Source: Phycomyces nitens
Lineage: Eukaryota; Mucoromycota; Mucoromycetes; Mucorales; Phycomycetaceae
Direction: 5' to 3'
DNA length: 64,000 nucleotides
NCBI GenBank assembly: GCA_022702545.1
Contig: JAHRBC010000006.1
Location: 496,001 to 560,000 of the forward strand
Positions 1 to 12,000 of this stretch are shown in pieces (within the stretch, counting starts at the first letter, position 1; every line of letters starts with the position of its first letter). The translations under genes and the position numbers were made by a program. The notes below the pieces were generated by a model, which had not been told where the DNA came from, made no database searches, and worked only from the letters and a program-made list of their open reading frames with translations.

Positions 1-551
1 GGAGGGATTACAATGGTCCGTCGTGGGCGCTTGGTTCTGGGATCATCGGCCAGGATAGAGGGCGAGATTGTGTCTTGGGGTGGGAAGGAGAGAAAGTCGT
101 CGGGTGGTAGACAGGAAGGGTCCATAAACGGCAGCATCAGCATCTCCTTGGTTGCAATGGGGTCCTGGAGCGACTGGAGGAAGGATTGGTTGTTTGAGTG
201 GGACATTGAGAGTGCTCTCCTGGGCATGGCTCTTTCTACGGGAGGGTCAAGTGGGGGCTGAGACCAGATGGCACCAAGCAACTGTTGGAAATCTGGGTCC
301 CATTTGGACATATCAAAATCTTGCCTAAAGATGTCCATGGAGTGGAAGTCTAGTTCTCCTACGGCTACCGAGTGGCGTCGGGAGTGTGAGCCTGTGTCTT
401 GTTCGATGGTAAAGTCATTAAATGTTGCGAGGGGATCTAGGGCAATTGGAGCCGGGACAGGAGAGCTAGGGGAGGAGTAGACATAGTCTGACCAGGGCGT
501 ATCCTCGATCTTTCTCTTGCGGCAGAATGGATCAAACACGGAGTCGTACAT
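1..551 (-). CDS. N-terminal part of a probable transcription factor, cut by the window edge
   Basis: An open frame on the minus strand starts at the ATG at 551-549 and stays open to base 3, giving 183 codons, so the 3' part lies outside the window. The protein is hydrophilic and rich in Pro, Ser and Asp. It has a basic RKRK stretch near residue 13, an RRHSVAVGEL segment near residue 60 that resembles a kinase site (RRxS), and a second basic cluster (KRPRR) at the visible end. This composition is typical of fungal transcription factors, but no DNA-binding domain is visible, so the class is unknown. Upstream the minus strand has an (AAG/CTT)n run at about 588-615 in the likely leader and a TATA-like element near 719-735. 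I am fairly sure it is coding and unsure of its function. Confidence 0.6.
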   Translation of the reverse strand, partial: MYDSVFDPFCRKRKIEDTPWSDYVYSSPSSPVPAPIALDPLATFNDFTIEQDTGSHSRRHSVAVGELDFHSMDIFRQDFDMSKWDPDFQQLLGAIWSQPPLDPPVERAMPRRALSMSHSNNQSFLQSLQDPIATKEMLMLPFMDPSCLPPDDFLSFPPQDTISPSILADDPRTKRPRRTIVIP

Positions 552-718
552 GGTCGCCAGCGAGCAGAAAATAGAAAAAGGTATTCAAGAAGAAGAAGAA
601 GAAGAAGAAGAAGAATAAAGATCAAAAAAAAACCGCCAGAATTTAACCAAAACGCCTTGTCGCACGGGACCCATCGTACAGCGTTTGTGTCTCAAAGACG
701 AGTGCGGCACCTCAAAGG

Positions 719-735
719 CCATATAAATATTCAAC
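719..735 (-). promoter_or_regulatory. TATA-like element of the truncated left-edge gene
   Basis: On the minus strand this reads TTGAATATTTATATGGC, about 170-180 bp upstream of the ATG at 551. An inverted CCAAT box (ATTGG on the minus strand) lies close upstream near 758. An (AAG)n trinucleotide run at 588-615 separates the element from the coding sequence. The role is inferred from position only. Confidence 0.35.
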
Positions 736-1007
736 CCACCCCACACTTTGCAAGGTGACCAATCAAAAGGACGCAACCCAGTTTCTCTCTCTCATTTGCG
801 GGGTGCCTAGATTATATTCTTTCAACGATGCACATGACAGACGTCTGTACTTCTTTAACCTAGTCCCCCATTTTCCCACCTGATTTCCCGCCTTTCTTGC
901 CAGCCCATTTTAGCCGAATGGGCGGGTCACACAGGTAACTCCACATCATTTCCTCATTCACCCTTTTTTTTATTTAAAGAAAACCATGTATAAATCTTTA
1001 TTCTTGC

Positions 1008-1774
1008 CTAGGCAAACTAAGTATTCATATTTAGTGTCACATACAGGCATGTCATCACTGTACACTTTCCCCACCCCAACTTACCTGAGAAAGGTAACTC
1101 TCGGCCACAGTACGAGCACGCGTATTGACACTTAATTTCATCTCTGAGATCTCCTTGTCAACCTCCTCCATAAAGTGTACAATAAAGTCCACCAGCTTGT
1201 GCTTCAGCATCTGCTCCGTGTGGCTATTTGTAATCAAGAACGAAATGTCATAGCCCTTCAAAAGGTCAGTCCTAGTTCCTCAACTGCTTCCAATCTACCT
1301 CTACTGGCTTCCTGCGCAGGATCACAAAGCTCTCGGCTCTCAGCATCATGAAGCGTGAGAATTTGTGGCACAGGATGCGCTCCAGATCATCAGCCTGTTT
1401 AATCTTGATGCTGACCCGTACCGAGTTCACAGACGGCTCAATCAAAACCTTTTCATTTTCGTTGCGGCTGATAGCCAAAGGATTCAGCAGGACTTCCTTG
1501 GACTTTCTACAATACCAGCGTCAACCACTTGTCAGCTTAACCGTAGCTCTTGTTACCCAGATTCAACTTCGGGCGTATTGTGTCTCTCGGCCACCTGAGA
1601 AGAGAAATTCTCGAGGCAGAGTGCAGCTGTCAGACTAGACCGCACTGCTGTCAGATAAGGGCGAAGAGTGTTGGACTATGAGATTTCAATATATTACTAT
1701 CCTTTGCCAACCCCGCCTCATCATCTCGGTCATCATTCAAAATAGCCATCCTGCACATTATCTAGGCCTACCAT
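1008..1774 (-). CDS. ARC19: Arp2/3 complex subunit 4 (p20, ARPC4/Arc19)
   Basis: Five exons can be joined in frame: 1774-1772 (only the ATG), 1675-1557, 1506-1299, 1255-1085 and 1016-1008, giving 169 residues, essentially the usual ARPC4 length of 168. Family signatures are plain: LRPYL and CLENFSSQ near the N-terminus, EKVLIEP and [12 protein letters not shown] in the middle, then [14 protein letters not shown] and [15 protein letters not shown], and [18 protein letters not shown] at the end. ARPC4 forms with ARPC2 the core of the Arp2/3 complex, which nucleates branched actin filaments at cortical patches and endocytic sites. The first intron directly follows the start codon and the last exon holds only Phe-Ala-stop. 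All introns have GT-AG ends; the one after RRKPVE is only 43 bp. Confidence 0.93.
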
Positions 1775-2882
1775 TCTTTGGGTTGTATAGCTCGCTGATT
1801 GAGATGGACGATTGGGCTATATAGAATAAAAGGCGGGAAACCACAGCCAGACTTTACGAGGTAGAGATGAGCTTGGTCAAGTCGAACCACGTACTGACCA
1901 CTCATGACAACGTCATCCATTTGGTACTCCGACATTACTGCCCAGTGTGGATAACATCAGAATCATTTGCAATGTATATAATAGATATAGCTGGCTAGAG
2001 ATATTTGTAATGCAAGGGATTACTTTAATGGTGACAATACATGGTCAGAATGATCTGGAATATGAATATAAATATATATACATATACATATATTTATATT
2101 TATAAAAAAGAAAACTAACTGTCAACATTAGAATCTGCTTATAATCACATTTCCAAAAGGGCAAGTGTGGAAATAACGATTTAAGAATTACAATCATATG
2201 GTGCATCTGTAAATACAACTACTATTTAAAAAATAATTATATTTAAGAATTGAAAACAATAAGCTTTTTTGTTTATTTGTTTGATTTGCACACATATATT
2301 CTTTTCCTTAAACTCCTTTAAAGATTAATTGTAATTTAGATAATAATAATAATAATAATAAAATATAGATCCCTTGTAAATTTGGCCTCCCTATTTATCT
2401 CTATACAATAGCATGGCAATAATAATAACAATAATAACAATAATAACAAAAGTCAAAAATGAAGTTATTGTATCGATAAAGAATGTAACTAATGGCATCA
2501 TATAATGTTATATTCATCCATCTCACTTTACCACCGTCCTGACACCTTAATAATCCAGAATGCAATCCACAGCTAAAGAATGAAGACCCCCCAAAAGAAA
2601 AAGAAAAAAAAGAAAAAAAAGCAGGGTAAAATTCATATGGAAATGTCTCAAAGAATGAAGACCTTGACGCGTATTCAACAGCGTGCATCGCATAATACTA
2701 CACAAAATGCATGCCAATTTCAGTGCAGGTTCTCTTTTTTATCTATCCAAAACAAGATACCAATTGTCCACATTAAATCCAATCAATTTATTCAATAATA
2801 AAAAAACCGACATTTAGCATACCAGGCATTAATCAACAAACCAATGCAGATTCCACAAAAAAACAAAAAAAATTGGAAATCG
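1775..2882. other. Intergenic AT-rich region between ARPC4 and the giant gene
   Basis: The two flanking genes are divergent, so this holds both promoters. It contains AT-rich DNA, an (ATA)n run near 2341-2360 and an (AATAAT/AAC)n run near 2418-2450. Frames found here are translations of simple repeats and are not supported as genes. Confidence 0.6.
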
Positions 2883-2890
2883 TATAAAAA
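2883..2890 (+). promoter_or_regulatory. TATA box of the giant repeat-protein gene
   Basis: TATAAAAA lies 114 bp before the ATG at 3004 and is followed by a pyrimidine-rich leader (CTACCTCTCTATAC and similar) typical of strongly expressed fungal genes. No upstream ATG lies between this element and 3004. The promoter role is inferred from position and match to consensus. Confidence 0.6.
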
Positions 2891-3003
2891 GACGACCTTA
2901 TTTCAGACATCTACGGCACATTCCACATTTTCTATACTACCTCTCTATACTTACCTCTTTATCATTTTTATACTAATACCCTAATTATACCCAAAAACAT
3001 ATC

Positions 3004-6000
3004 ATGCGTTTCAGTCTCTCTGTCCTGGCAGGTCTTGTCTTGACCAACGCAGTCTTTGCCAAGGGACGTGACGAATCTTTATACCCCGCCGCAATTCACA
3101 ATGCTGGCAAACTATCATCAGTTGAAAATGACCATCAGAGACTCGATATTACACTCCAAGAGCCTCAGATGGACAAGCGAAGCATTCATGACTTTTTCCA
3201 AGATTTACTAGAGGTTGAAACTCAACAAGCTCCAGTGGTCGACAACTCTCCAAATCCTGCCACTCTTGCCAACCTTGACTCACCCGACGTCCCTGCTCCC
3301 CCACCATCTGATCCTTCCCAGCCAGAAGTACCCGAATCTTCAAATGCAGACGCAGATCAACCTAATGTCGGATCCGAATCTCCTCAAGAAGATGCCTCTG
3401 TAGAAGCCAATTCCCAAGAGCAAGAAGAGAATTCCCATGCCAATTCAAACAAGCATGGCCTTGTAGAAAACTTTTTCGGTGGACTCAAGGGTATGCTGGG
3501 AGAAATTAGAGGCAAGCACCACAAGAGCTCCCCTCCCAGTGATGGAAATTCAGACTCTGGTAGTCCATTGGAAATCCTTCCAGGCGGTGATATTATCTCT
3601 GATGTCAAGGATGCAAGCGAGAGCATCATAGGAGATATTCCCATCGTTGGCGATGTTGCTGGAGCAGCCAAGGATGCCGCTGACACTGCCGCTGATGGAG
3701 TAGAAGATCTTGCTGGTGGAGCCAAGCAAGCCGCTGAAGACACTGTTAACGGAGTAGAGAATGCTGCAGAAGACGTCGTTGGCGATGCCAAGGACAATAT
3801 TGAGGGTGTTGTTGACCATATTCCTGTCATTGGAGATGTCTTTGATGACGCCAGGGATATTGTTGAGAATGCAGCCGCTGATGACTCGGGCATCAGTTCT
3901 CTCATGGCTAATTCCAAGGTCGACACTAAGAACTCTCCCTTTGCAATCAATTCCAACCGGGGAACCTTCATACCTGGAGGAACCGTTACTTTCAGTGGGC
4001 CCTTGGGTTCTGCATCTTTGGTCTCAAGCACCAAGCCTGATCCGTCCAAATCTAGTGGAACATTTACCTTTGGTTCAGGCCCATCCAAATCATCCAATAT
4101 TATCTATAATCCAGATGGATCGTTTACCTTTGGAACCGGCACTCTCAATTCTCCAGGAATGAGCTACAGCTTTACTCCAATTAGCTCAAATGGACCAGTC
4201 AAATCTGGTGGATCATTCACCTTTGGCCCTGGAAACTCTGGTGGATCATATAACTTTGGTTCTGGCGGAATGAATATTCCAGGAGGATCTTACAACTTTG
4301 GTTCAGGTGGATCTGGAGGAGCTGGTAGCTCTGGAGGACTCAGTATTCCAGCAGGATCGTTCACCTTTGGCCCCAATGGTTCAGGAGGATCTGGAGGTGG
4401 CGGAGGCTCTGGTGGATCTGGAGGAAAGATTATTCCTGGAGGATCGTTCAGTTTTGGCTCCAATGGTTCCGGTGGATCTGGAGGTGGCGGAGGAGTTGGT
4501 GGCTCTGGAGGAATAACTATTCCAGGAGGATCGTTCAGCTTTGGTTCTAATGGTTCAGGAGGATCTGGTGGATCTGGAGGTGGCGGAGGCTCCGGAGGAA
4601 TACTTATTCCAGGAGGATCGTTCAGCTTTGGTTCCAATGGTTCAGGAGGCTCTGGTGGATCTGGAGGTGGCGGAGGAGTTGGTGGCTCCGGTGGTATTAA
4701 TATTCCAGGAGGATCGTTCAACTTTGGTTCCAATGGTTCAGGAGGCTCTGGTGGATCCGGAGGTTCCGGAGGCTCTGGAGGAATGAATATTCCAGGAGGA
4801 TCGTTCAGCTTTGGCTCCAAAGGTTCTGGTGGATCTGGAGGAGCTGGTGGCTCTGGAGGATCCAGTGGCTCCGGTGGTATTAATATTCCAGGAGGATCGT
4901 TCAGCTTTGGCTCCAATGGTTCTGGTGGATCTGGAGGATCTGGTGGCTCTGCAGGATCCAGTGGCTCCGGTGGTATTAATATTCCAGGAGGATCGTTCAG
5001 CTTTGGTTCCAATGGTTCTGGAGGATCTGGTGGCTCTGGAGGATCTGGCGGCTCCGGTGGTATTAATATCCCAGGAGGATCGTTCAGCTTTGGCTCCAAG
5101 GGTTCCGGTGGTTCTGGTGGATCTGGTGGCTCTGGAGGATCCAGTGGCTCCGGTGGTATTAATATTCCAGGAGGATCATTCAGCTTTGGTTCTAATGGCT
5201 CTGGTGGATCCGGAGGATCTGGTGGCTCTGGTGGATCCAGTGGCTCTGGAGGAATGAATATTCCAGGAGGATCGTTCAGCTTTGGTTCTAATGGCTCTGG
5301 TGGATCCGGAGGATCTGGTGGCTCTGGTGGATCCAGTGGCTCTGGAGGAATGAATATTCCAGGAGGATCGTTCAGCTTTGGTTCTAATGGCTCTGGTGGA
5401 TCCGGAGGATCTGGTGGCTCTGGTGGATCCAGTGGCTCTGGAGGAATGAATATTCCAGGAGGATCGTTCAGCTTTGGCTCCAATGGTTCTGGTGGATCTG
5501 GAGGCTCCGGTGGTTCGGGATCTGGCGGCTCAGGAGGATCATTCAACTTTGGCTCTGGTGGATCAAGCGGCTCTGGAGGTGTTGGAGGCTCCGGTGGTTC
5601 CGGTGGTTCGGGATCTGGCGGCTCAGGAGGATCATTCAACTTTGGCTCTGGTGGATCAAGCGGCTCTGGAGGTGTTGGAGGCTCCGGTGGTTCCGGTGGT
5701 TCGGGATCTGGCGGCTCTGGAGGATCATTCAGCTTTGGCTCTGGTGGATCAAGCGGCTCTGGCGGCTCTGGCGGCTCTGGCGGCTCTGGCGGCTCTGGAG
5801 GTGTTGGAGGTGTTGGAGGTTCCGGCGGTTCCGGAGGATCATTCAACTTTGGTTCCGGAGGATCAAGCGGATCAAGCGGATCAAGCGGATCTGGTGGATC
5901 TGGTGGATCTGGTGGATCGAGTGGTGCTGGAGGTGCTGGTGGCTCTGGTGGTTCCGGAGGATCATTCAACTTTGGTTCCGGAGGATCAAGCGGCTCTGGT

Positions 6001-9000
6001 GGATCTGGTGGATCAAGCGGTGCTGGAGGTGCTGGAGGCTCTGGTGGTTCCGGAGGATCATTCAACTTTGGATCAGGTGGCTCTATCCCAGGAGGAGTTG
6101 GAGGATCTGGTGGATCTGGTGGAGTAAGCGGCTCTGGTGGTGCTGGTGGATCAGGTGGATCAGGTGTATCTGGCGGTCCTGGATCTACTAGCACAAGTGT
6201 GTCTTACAGCTTTAGCTCAGAAAGCTCCGGAGGATCTGGTGGCTCCAAATCATCTAGCAGCTCTAGCGGATCAAGTAGCTCTGGTTCTGGTGGATCAAAC
6301 AGTTCTAGCAGCTCTGGCGGATCAAGCAGCTCTGGTGGTTCTGGTGGATCTAGCGGCTCGAAAGCATCCAGCAGTGCTGGAAGTTCAAGCAACTCTGGAC
6401 CAAGCGGTTCGAAAGCATCTAGCAGTGCTGGAAGTTCAGGCAGCTCTGGTGGATCGGGTGGTTCTGGAGACTCAACCAGCACTAGTGTGACATATAGTAT
6501 TTCATCAAGCACTTCTGGAGGTTCAAGCGGCTCTAAAGGCTCGAGCGGCTCTGGTGGATCTAGCGGCTCTGGCGGCTCTGGAGGATCTGGAGGATCTGGA
6601 GGATTAACTGGATCTGGAGGATTAACTGGATCTGGAGGATTAAGCGGCTCTGGCGGCTCTGGCGGCTCTGGTGGCTCTGGAGGATCTGGAGGATCTGGTG
6701 GCTCTGGAGGATTAACTGGATCTGGAGGATTAACTGGATCTGGAGGATTAACTGGATCTGGAGGATTAACTGGACATGGAGGATTAACTGGACCTGGAGG
6801 ATTAACTGGCTCTGGAGGATTAACTGGCTCTGGAGGATTAACTGGATCTGGAGGATCTGGTGGATCTGGAGGATCTGGTGGATCTGGAGGATCTGGTGGA
6901 TCTGGTGGATCTGGAGGATTAACTGGATCTGGAGGATCTGGTGGATCTGGAGGATTAACTGGATCTGGAGGATTAACTGGATCTGGAGGATTAACTGGAT
7001 CTGGAGGATCTGGTGGATCTGGAGGATTAACTGGATCTGGAGGATCTGGTGGATCTGGAGGATTAACTGGATCTGGAGGATTAACTGGATCTGGAGGATT
7101 AACTGGATCTGGAGGATTAACTGGACATGGAGGATTAACTGGACCTGGAGGATTAACTGGATCTGGAGGATTAACTGGACATGGAGGATTAACTGGATCT
7201 GGAGGATTAACTGGATCTGGAGGATTAACTGGATCTGGAGGATTAACTGGCTCTGGAGGATCTGGAGGCTCCAAAGGATCAAGCAGCTCTGGAGGATTAA
7301 CCGGCTCTGGAGGATCTGGCGGCTCCAAAGGATCAAGCAGCTCTGGAGGATTAACCGGCTCTGGTGGCTCTGGCTCCAAAGGATCAAGCAGCTCTGGAGG
7401 ATTAACCGGCTCTGGAGGATTAACCGGCTCTGGAGGATCTGGCGGCTCCAAAGGATCAAGCAGCTCTGGAGGATTAACCGGCTCTGGAGGATCTGGCGGC
7501 TCCAAAGGATCAAGCAGCTCTGGAGGATTAACCGGCTCTGGTGGCTCTGGTGGCTCCAAAGGATCAAGCAACTCTGGAGGATCCAGTGGATCTGGAAAAT
7601 CTGGAGGGTTATTCAACTTTGGACACAATGGATCTGGTGGACTTATTGGAGGTGGTCTTCATCATATCGGCGGTGTTGTAGACGATGTCGCTAATGACAT
7701 CAAGGGCAACAATGGCGGCAACGGCCATCTCCTTGGTAACGGCCACCTCCTTGGTAATGGTCATCTCCTTGGCAATGGCCACCTAGGTGGTGACAAGACT
7801 TCTGGTGGACATATTACAGATACAGTAAAGGGTGTCAAGAATGGAGTCGAAAATGCTGTAGACAAGATTCCAATTGTCGGTGACCTTGCTGGCGGAATCA
7901 AGGATGGTGCTCATAATATTGTCGGTGGACTCACAGGTGCCCATGATCATGGCACTGACAACAATAAGAATGGTGCCTCTAAATCGGGTGGTATTGTTGG
8001 TAACATTGGCAGCACTATCAAGAATGGAGCAGACAAAATTGTTGGTGGAATTCCAATTGTTGGTGACATCGCTAGTGATCTCAAAGATCATGCTCCTCAT
8101 GTCGGAGGACTTGTTGGCAACATTGGTAACAATATCAAGAATGGAGCAGACAAAATTGTTGGTGGAATTCCAATTGTTGGTGACATTGCTGGTGATCTCA
8201 AGGATGGCGCACATCACATTGTCGGCAACCTCCCTGGTGGTGATCTTTTTGGCAACCACAAAAATGGCGACAAGTCCGGTGCTTCTGGCCATACTGGTCC
8301 GTCTCACATTGGTGGAAATATTGGAAACGATGGCAAAAAAGGAAGCGACGGTCATGGTGGCCTCCCAATTGTTGGTAATATTGCCAATGATATCAAGGAT
8401 GGTGCAGGAAACCTAGTTGACGATATTAAAGGTGGATTCCATCATATTGGTGATGTTGCTGATCACGTCAAGGACGACGCCAAAAATGTTGTAAGCAAGA
8501 TTCCTCATGTTGGCGATATCTTGGGTGACAACAAGGATTCCCATGGTCTTCTAGGCGGACTTCCCAAGGGTCCCATTGGCCATGCCATTGGCAATATCAA
8601 AGATGGTGCTGACAAGATTGTCGATGATGTTACTGGTGGTATTAAGGACGGCAAACACATTGTTACAGATGGAATCCACCATATTGGCGATGTTGCTGAT
8701 CACGTCAAGGATGATGCCAAGTCTGCTATTGGAAAGATCCCTATTGTTGGTGATATCTTGGGTGACAACAAGGATCCCCATGGTCTTCTAGGCGGACTTC
8801 CCAAGGGTCCCATTGGCCATGCCATTGGCAATATCAAAGATGGTGCTGACAAGATTGTCGATGATGTTACTGGTGGTATTAAGGACGGCAAACACATTGT
8901 TACAGATGGAATCCACCATATTGGCGATGTTGCTGATCACGTCAAGGATGATGCCAAGTCTGCTATTGGAAAGATCCCTATTGTTGGTGATATTCTAGGT

Positions 9001-12000
9001 GACAAAAAGGATTCCCATGGTCTTCTAGGTGGTCTTCCCAAGGGTCCAATTGGCCATGCCATTGGCAATATCAAGGACGGCGCTGACAAGATTGTCGATG
9101 ATGCCACTGACGGCGTTAAAGACGGTGCTCATCTCCTCCACGGCGGTCTCCACCATATTGGAGATGTCGCTAATCACGTCAAGGATGATGCCAAGTCTGC
9201 TATTGGGAAGATCCCTATTGTTGGTGATATCCTAGGTGACAAAAAGGATTCCCATGGACTTTTAGGCGGTCTTCCCAAGGGTCCAATTGGCCATGTCATT
9301 GACAATATCAAGGACGGCGCTGACAAGATTGTCGATGATGCCAATGACGGTATTAAAGATGGTGGTCATCTCCTCCACGGCGGTCTCCATCACATCGGAG
9401 ATGTAGCTGATCATGTCAAGGATGGTGCCAAATCTATTGTCGGAAAGATTCCCGCTGTTGGTAATATCCTAGGTGACAAAAAGGATCCCCATGGACTTCT
9501 AGGTAGTCTTCCCAAAGGTCCAATTGGCCATGTAATTGGCAATATCAAGGACGGTGCTGACAAGATTGTCAACGATGCCACTGACGGCCTTAAGGATGGT
9601 GCTCACCTTCTTCATGATGGTCTCCACAATATTGGAGATATCGCTAATCATGTTAAGGATAATACCAAGGCTGCCATTGGAAAGATCCCCATTGTTGGTG
9701 ATATTGCCAATAATATTGAGAAAGGTGCTAAATCTATTGCCGGACACCTTCCTGGTATTGGTGGTGACGATAGCCAGAAACTTGGACATGTCGGCCTTCC
9801 CCATCTCCCTCACATTGGTCCTATTGGTCACATCATTGATGATGTTAAAAACGGGGTTGACAATGTTATTGGAAAGATTCCAGTTATCGGTAGTCATCAT
9901 CCTGGTGTTGATGGAGATGACAATCAAAAGTTAGGGCAGCCCGGTCATCTTAAGCGCGGACCTTTGGGTCATCTCGTAGGTGATGTTACTGACGGTGTTG
10001 AGCATGCTATCGAAAAAATCCCAATTGTCGGCGACATTGCTGGTGATCTTAAGAAGGGTGCCAAGTCAATTGCTGGTCATCTCCCTGGTCTTGGTCTTCT
10101 CCCTGGTCTTGGTCTTCTCCCTGGTGTTGGCCATCTCCCTGGATTTGACGGTGATGCTGATTCCAAGCACGGCCACCACGGAGTTCATCACGTTGGCCCT
10201 CTCGGTCATCTCCCTGGATTTGACGGTGATGCTGATTCCAAGCTCGGCCACCACGGAGTTCCTCACGTTGGCCCCCTCGGTCATCTCGTAGGAAAGACTC
10301 TCCACGGCGTTGATGGTGTTATTGAGAAGATCCCTGTCGTTGGTAATGTTGCTAACGGTCTCAAGAAGGGAACCAAGTCCGTTCTCGGCCATCTCCCTGG
10401 ATTTGACGGTGATGATGATTCCAAGCTCGGCCACCACGGAGTTCATCACGTTGGTCCTCTCGGTCATCTCGTAGGAAAGACTATCCATGGCGTTGATGAT
10501 GTTATTGAGAAGATTCCAGTCGTTGGTGATGTTGCTAGCGGTCTCAAGAAGGGCGCCAAGTCCGTTCTCGGCCATCTCCCTGGATTTGACGGTGATGATG
10601 ATTCCAAGCTCGGCCACCACGGAGTTCATCACGTTGGTCCTCTCGGTCATCTCGTAGGAAAGACTATCCATGGCGTTGATGATGTTATTGAGAAGATTCC
10701 TGTCGTTGGTGATGTTGCTAGCGGTCTCAAGAAGGGCGCCAAGTCCGTTCTCGGTCATCTCCCTGGATTTGACGGTGATGATGATTCCAAGCTCGGCCAC
10801 CACGGAGTTCATCACGTTGGCCCTCTCGGTCATCTCCCTGGATTTGACGGTAATGATGATTCCAAGCTCGGCCACCACAGAGTTCATCACGTTGGTCCTC
10901 TCGGTCATCTCGTAGGAAAGACTCTTCATGGCGTTGATGATGTTATTGAGAAAATCCCAGTCGTTGGTGATGTTGCTAGCGGCCTCAAGAAGGGTACTAA
11001 GTCCGTTCTCGGCCATCTCCCTGGCTTTGACGGTGATGCTGATTCTAAGCTCGGTCACCACGGAGTTCCTCACGTTGGTCCTCTTGGTCATCTCGTAGGA
11101 AAGACTTTCCATGACGCTGAAGACGTTATTGAGAAGATTCCCGTCGTTGGTGATGTTGCTAGCGGTCTCAAGAAGGGAACCAAGTCCGTTCTCGGTCATC
11201 TCCCTGGATTTGACGGTGATGCTGATTCCAAGCTTGGTCACCTCAGAGCCCCTCACGTTGGTCCTCTTGGTCATCTCGTAGGAAAGACTATCCATGGCGT
11301 TGATGATGTTATTGAGAAGATCCCAGTTGTTGGTGATGTTGCTAGCGGTCTCAAGAAGGGAACCAAGTCCGTTCTCGGTCATCTCCCTGGATTTGACGTT
11401 GATGCTGATTCCAAGCTCGGCCACCACGGAGTTCCTCACGTTGGCCCCCTCGGTCATCTCGTAGGAAAGACTCTCCACGGCGTTGATGGTGTTATTGAGA
11501 AGATCCCTGTCGTTGGTAATGTTGCTAACGGTCTCAAGAAGGGAACCAAGTCCGTTCTTGGTCATCTCCCTGGATTTGACGGTGATGCTGAATCCAAGCT
11601 CGGCCACCACGGAGTTCATCACGTTGGCCCTCTCGGTCATCTCGTAGGAAAGACTATCCATGGCGTTGATGATGTTATTGAGAAGATCCCAGTTGTTGGC
11701 GACGTTGCTGGCGGTGTCAAAAAGGGAACCAAGTCCGTTCTCGGTCATCTCCCTGGATTTGACGGTGATGCTGATTCTAAGCTCGGCCACCACGGAGTTC
11801 CTCACGTTGGCCCCCTCGGTCATCTCGTAGGAAAGACTCTCCACGGCGCTGATGGTGTTATTGAGAAGATCCCTGTCGTTGGTAATGTTGCTAGCGGTCT
11901 CAAGAAGGGAACTAAGTCCGTTCTCGGTCATCTCCCTGGATTTGACGGTGATGCTGATTCCAAGCTCGGCCACCACGCAGTTCCTCACGTTGGCCCTCTT

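Noticed and set aside
2401..2688. A Phe/Tyr/Ser-rich minus-strand frame.
   Set aside because: It translates (AAT/AAC)n and A-rich simple repeats upstream of the giant gene.
4290..7628. Pro-rich antisense frames (PPEPPDPP and PVNPPDPVN patterns) of 634 and 474 codons.
   Set aside because: They are the complement of the GGS and GGLTGS codon runs and carry no independent feature.
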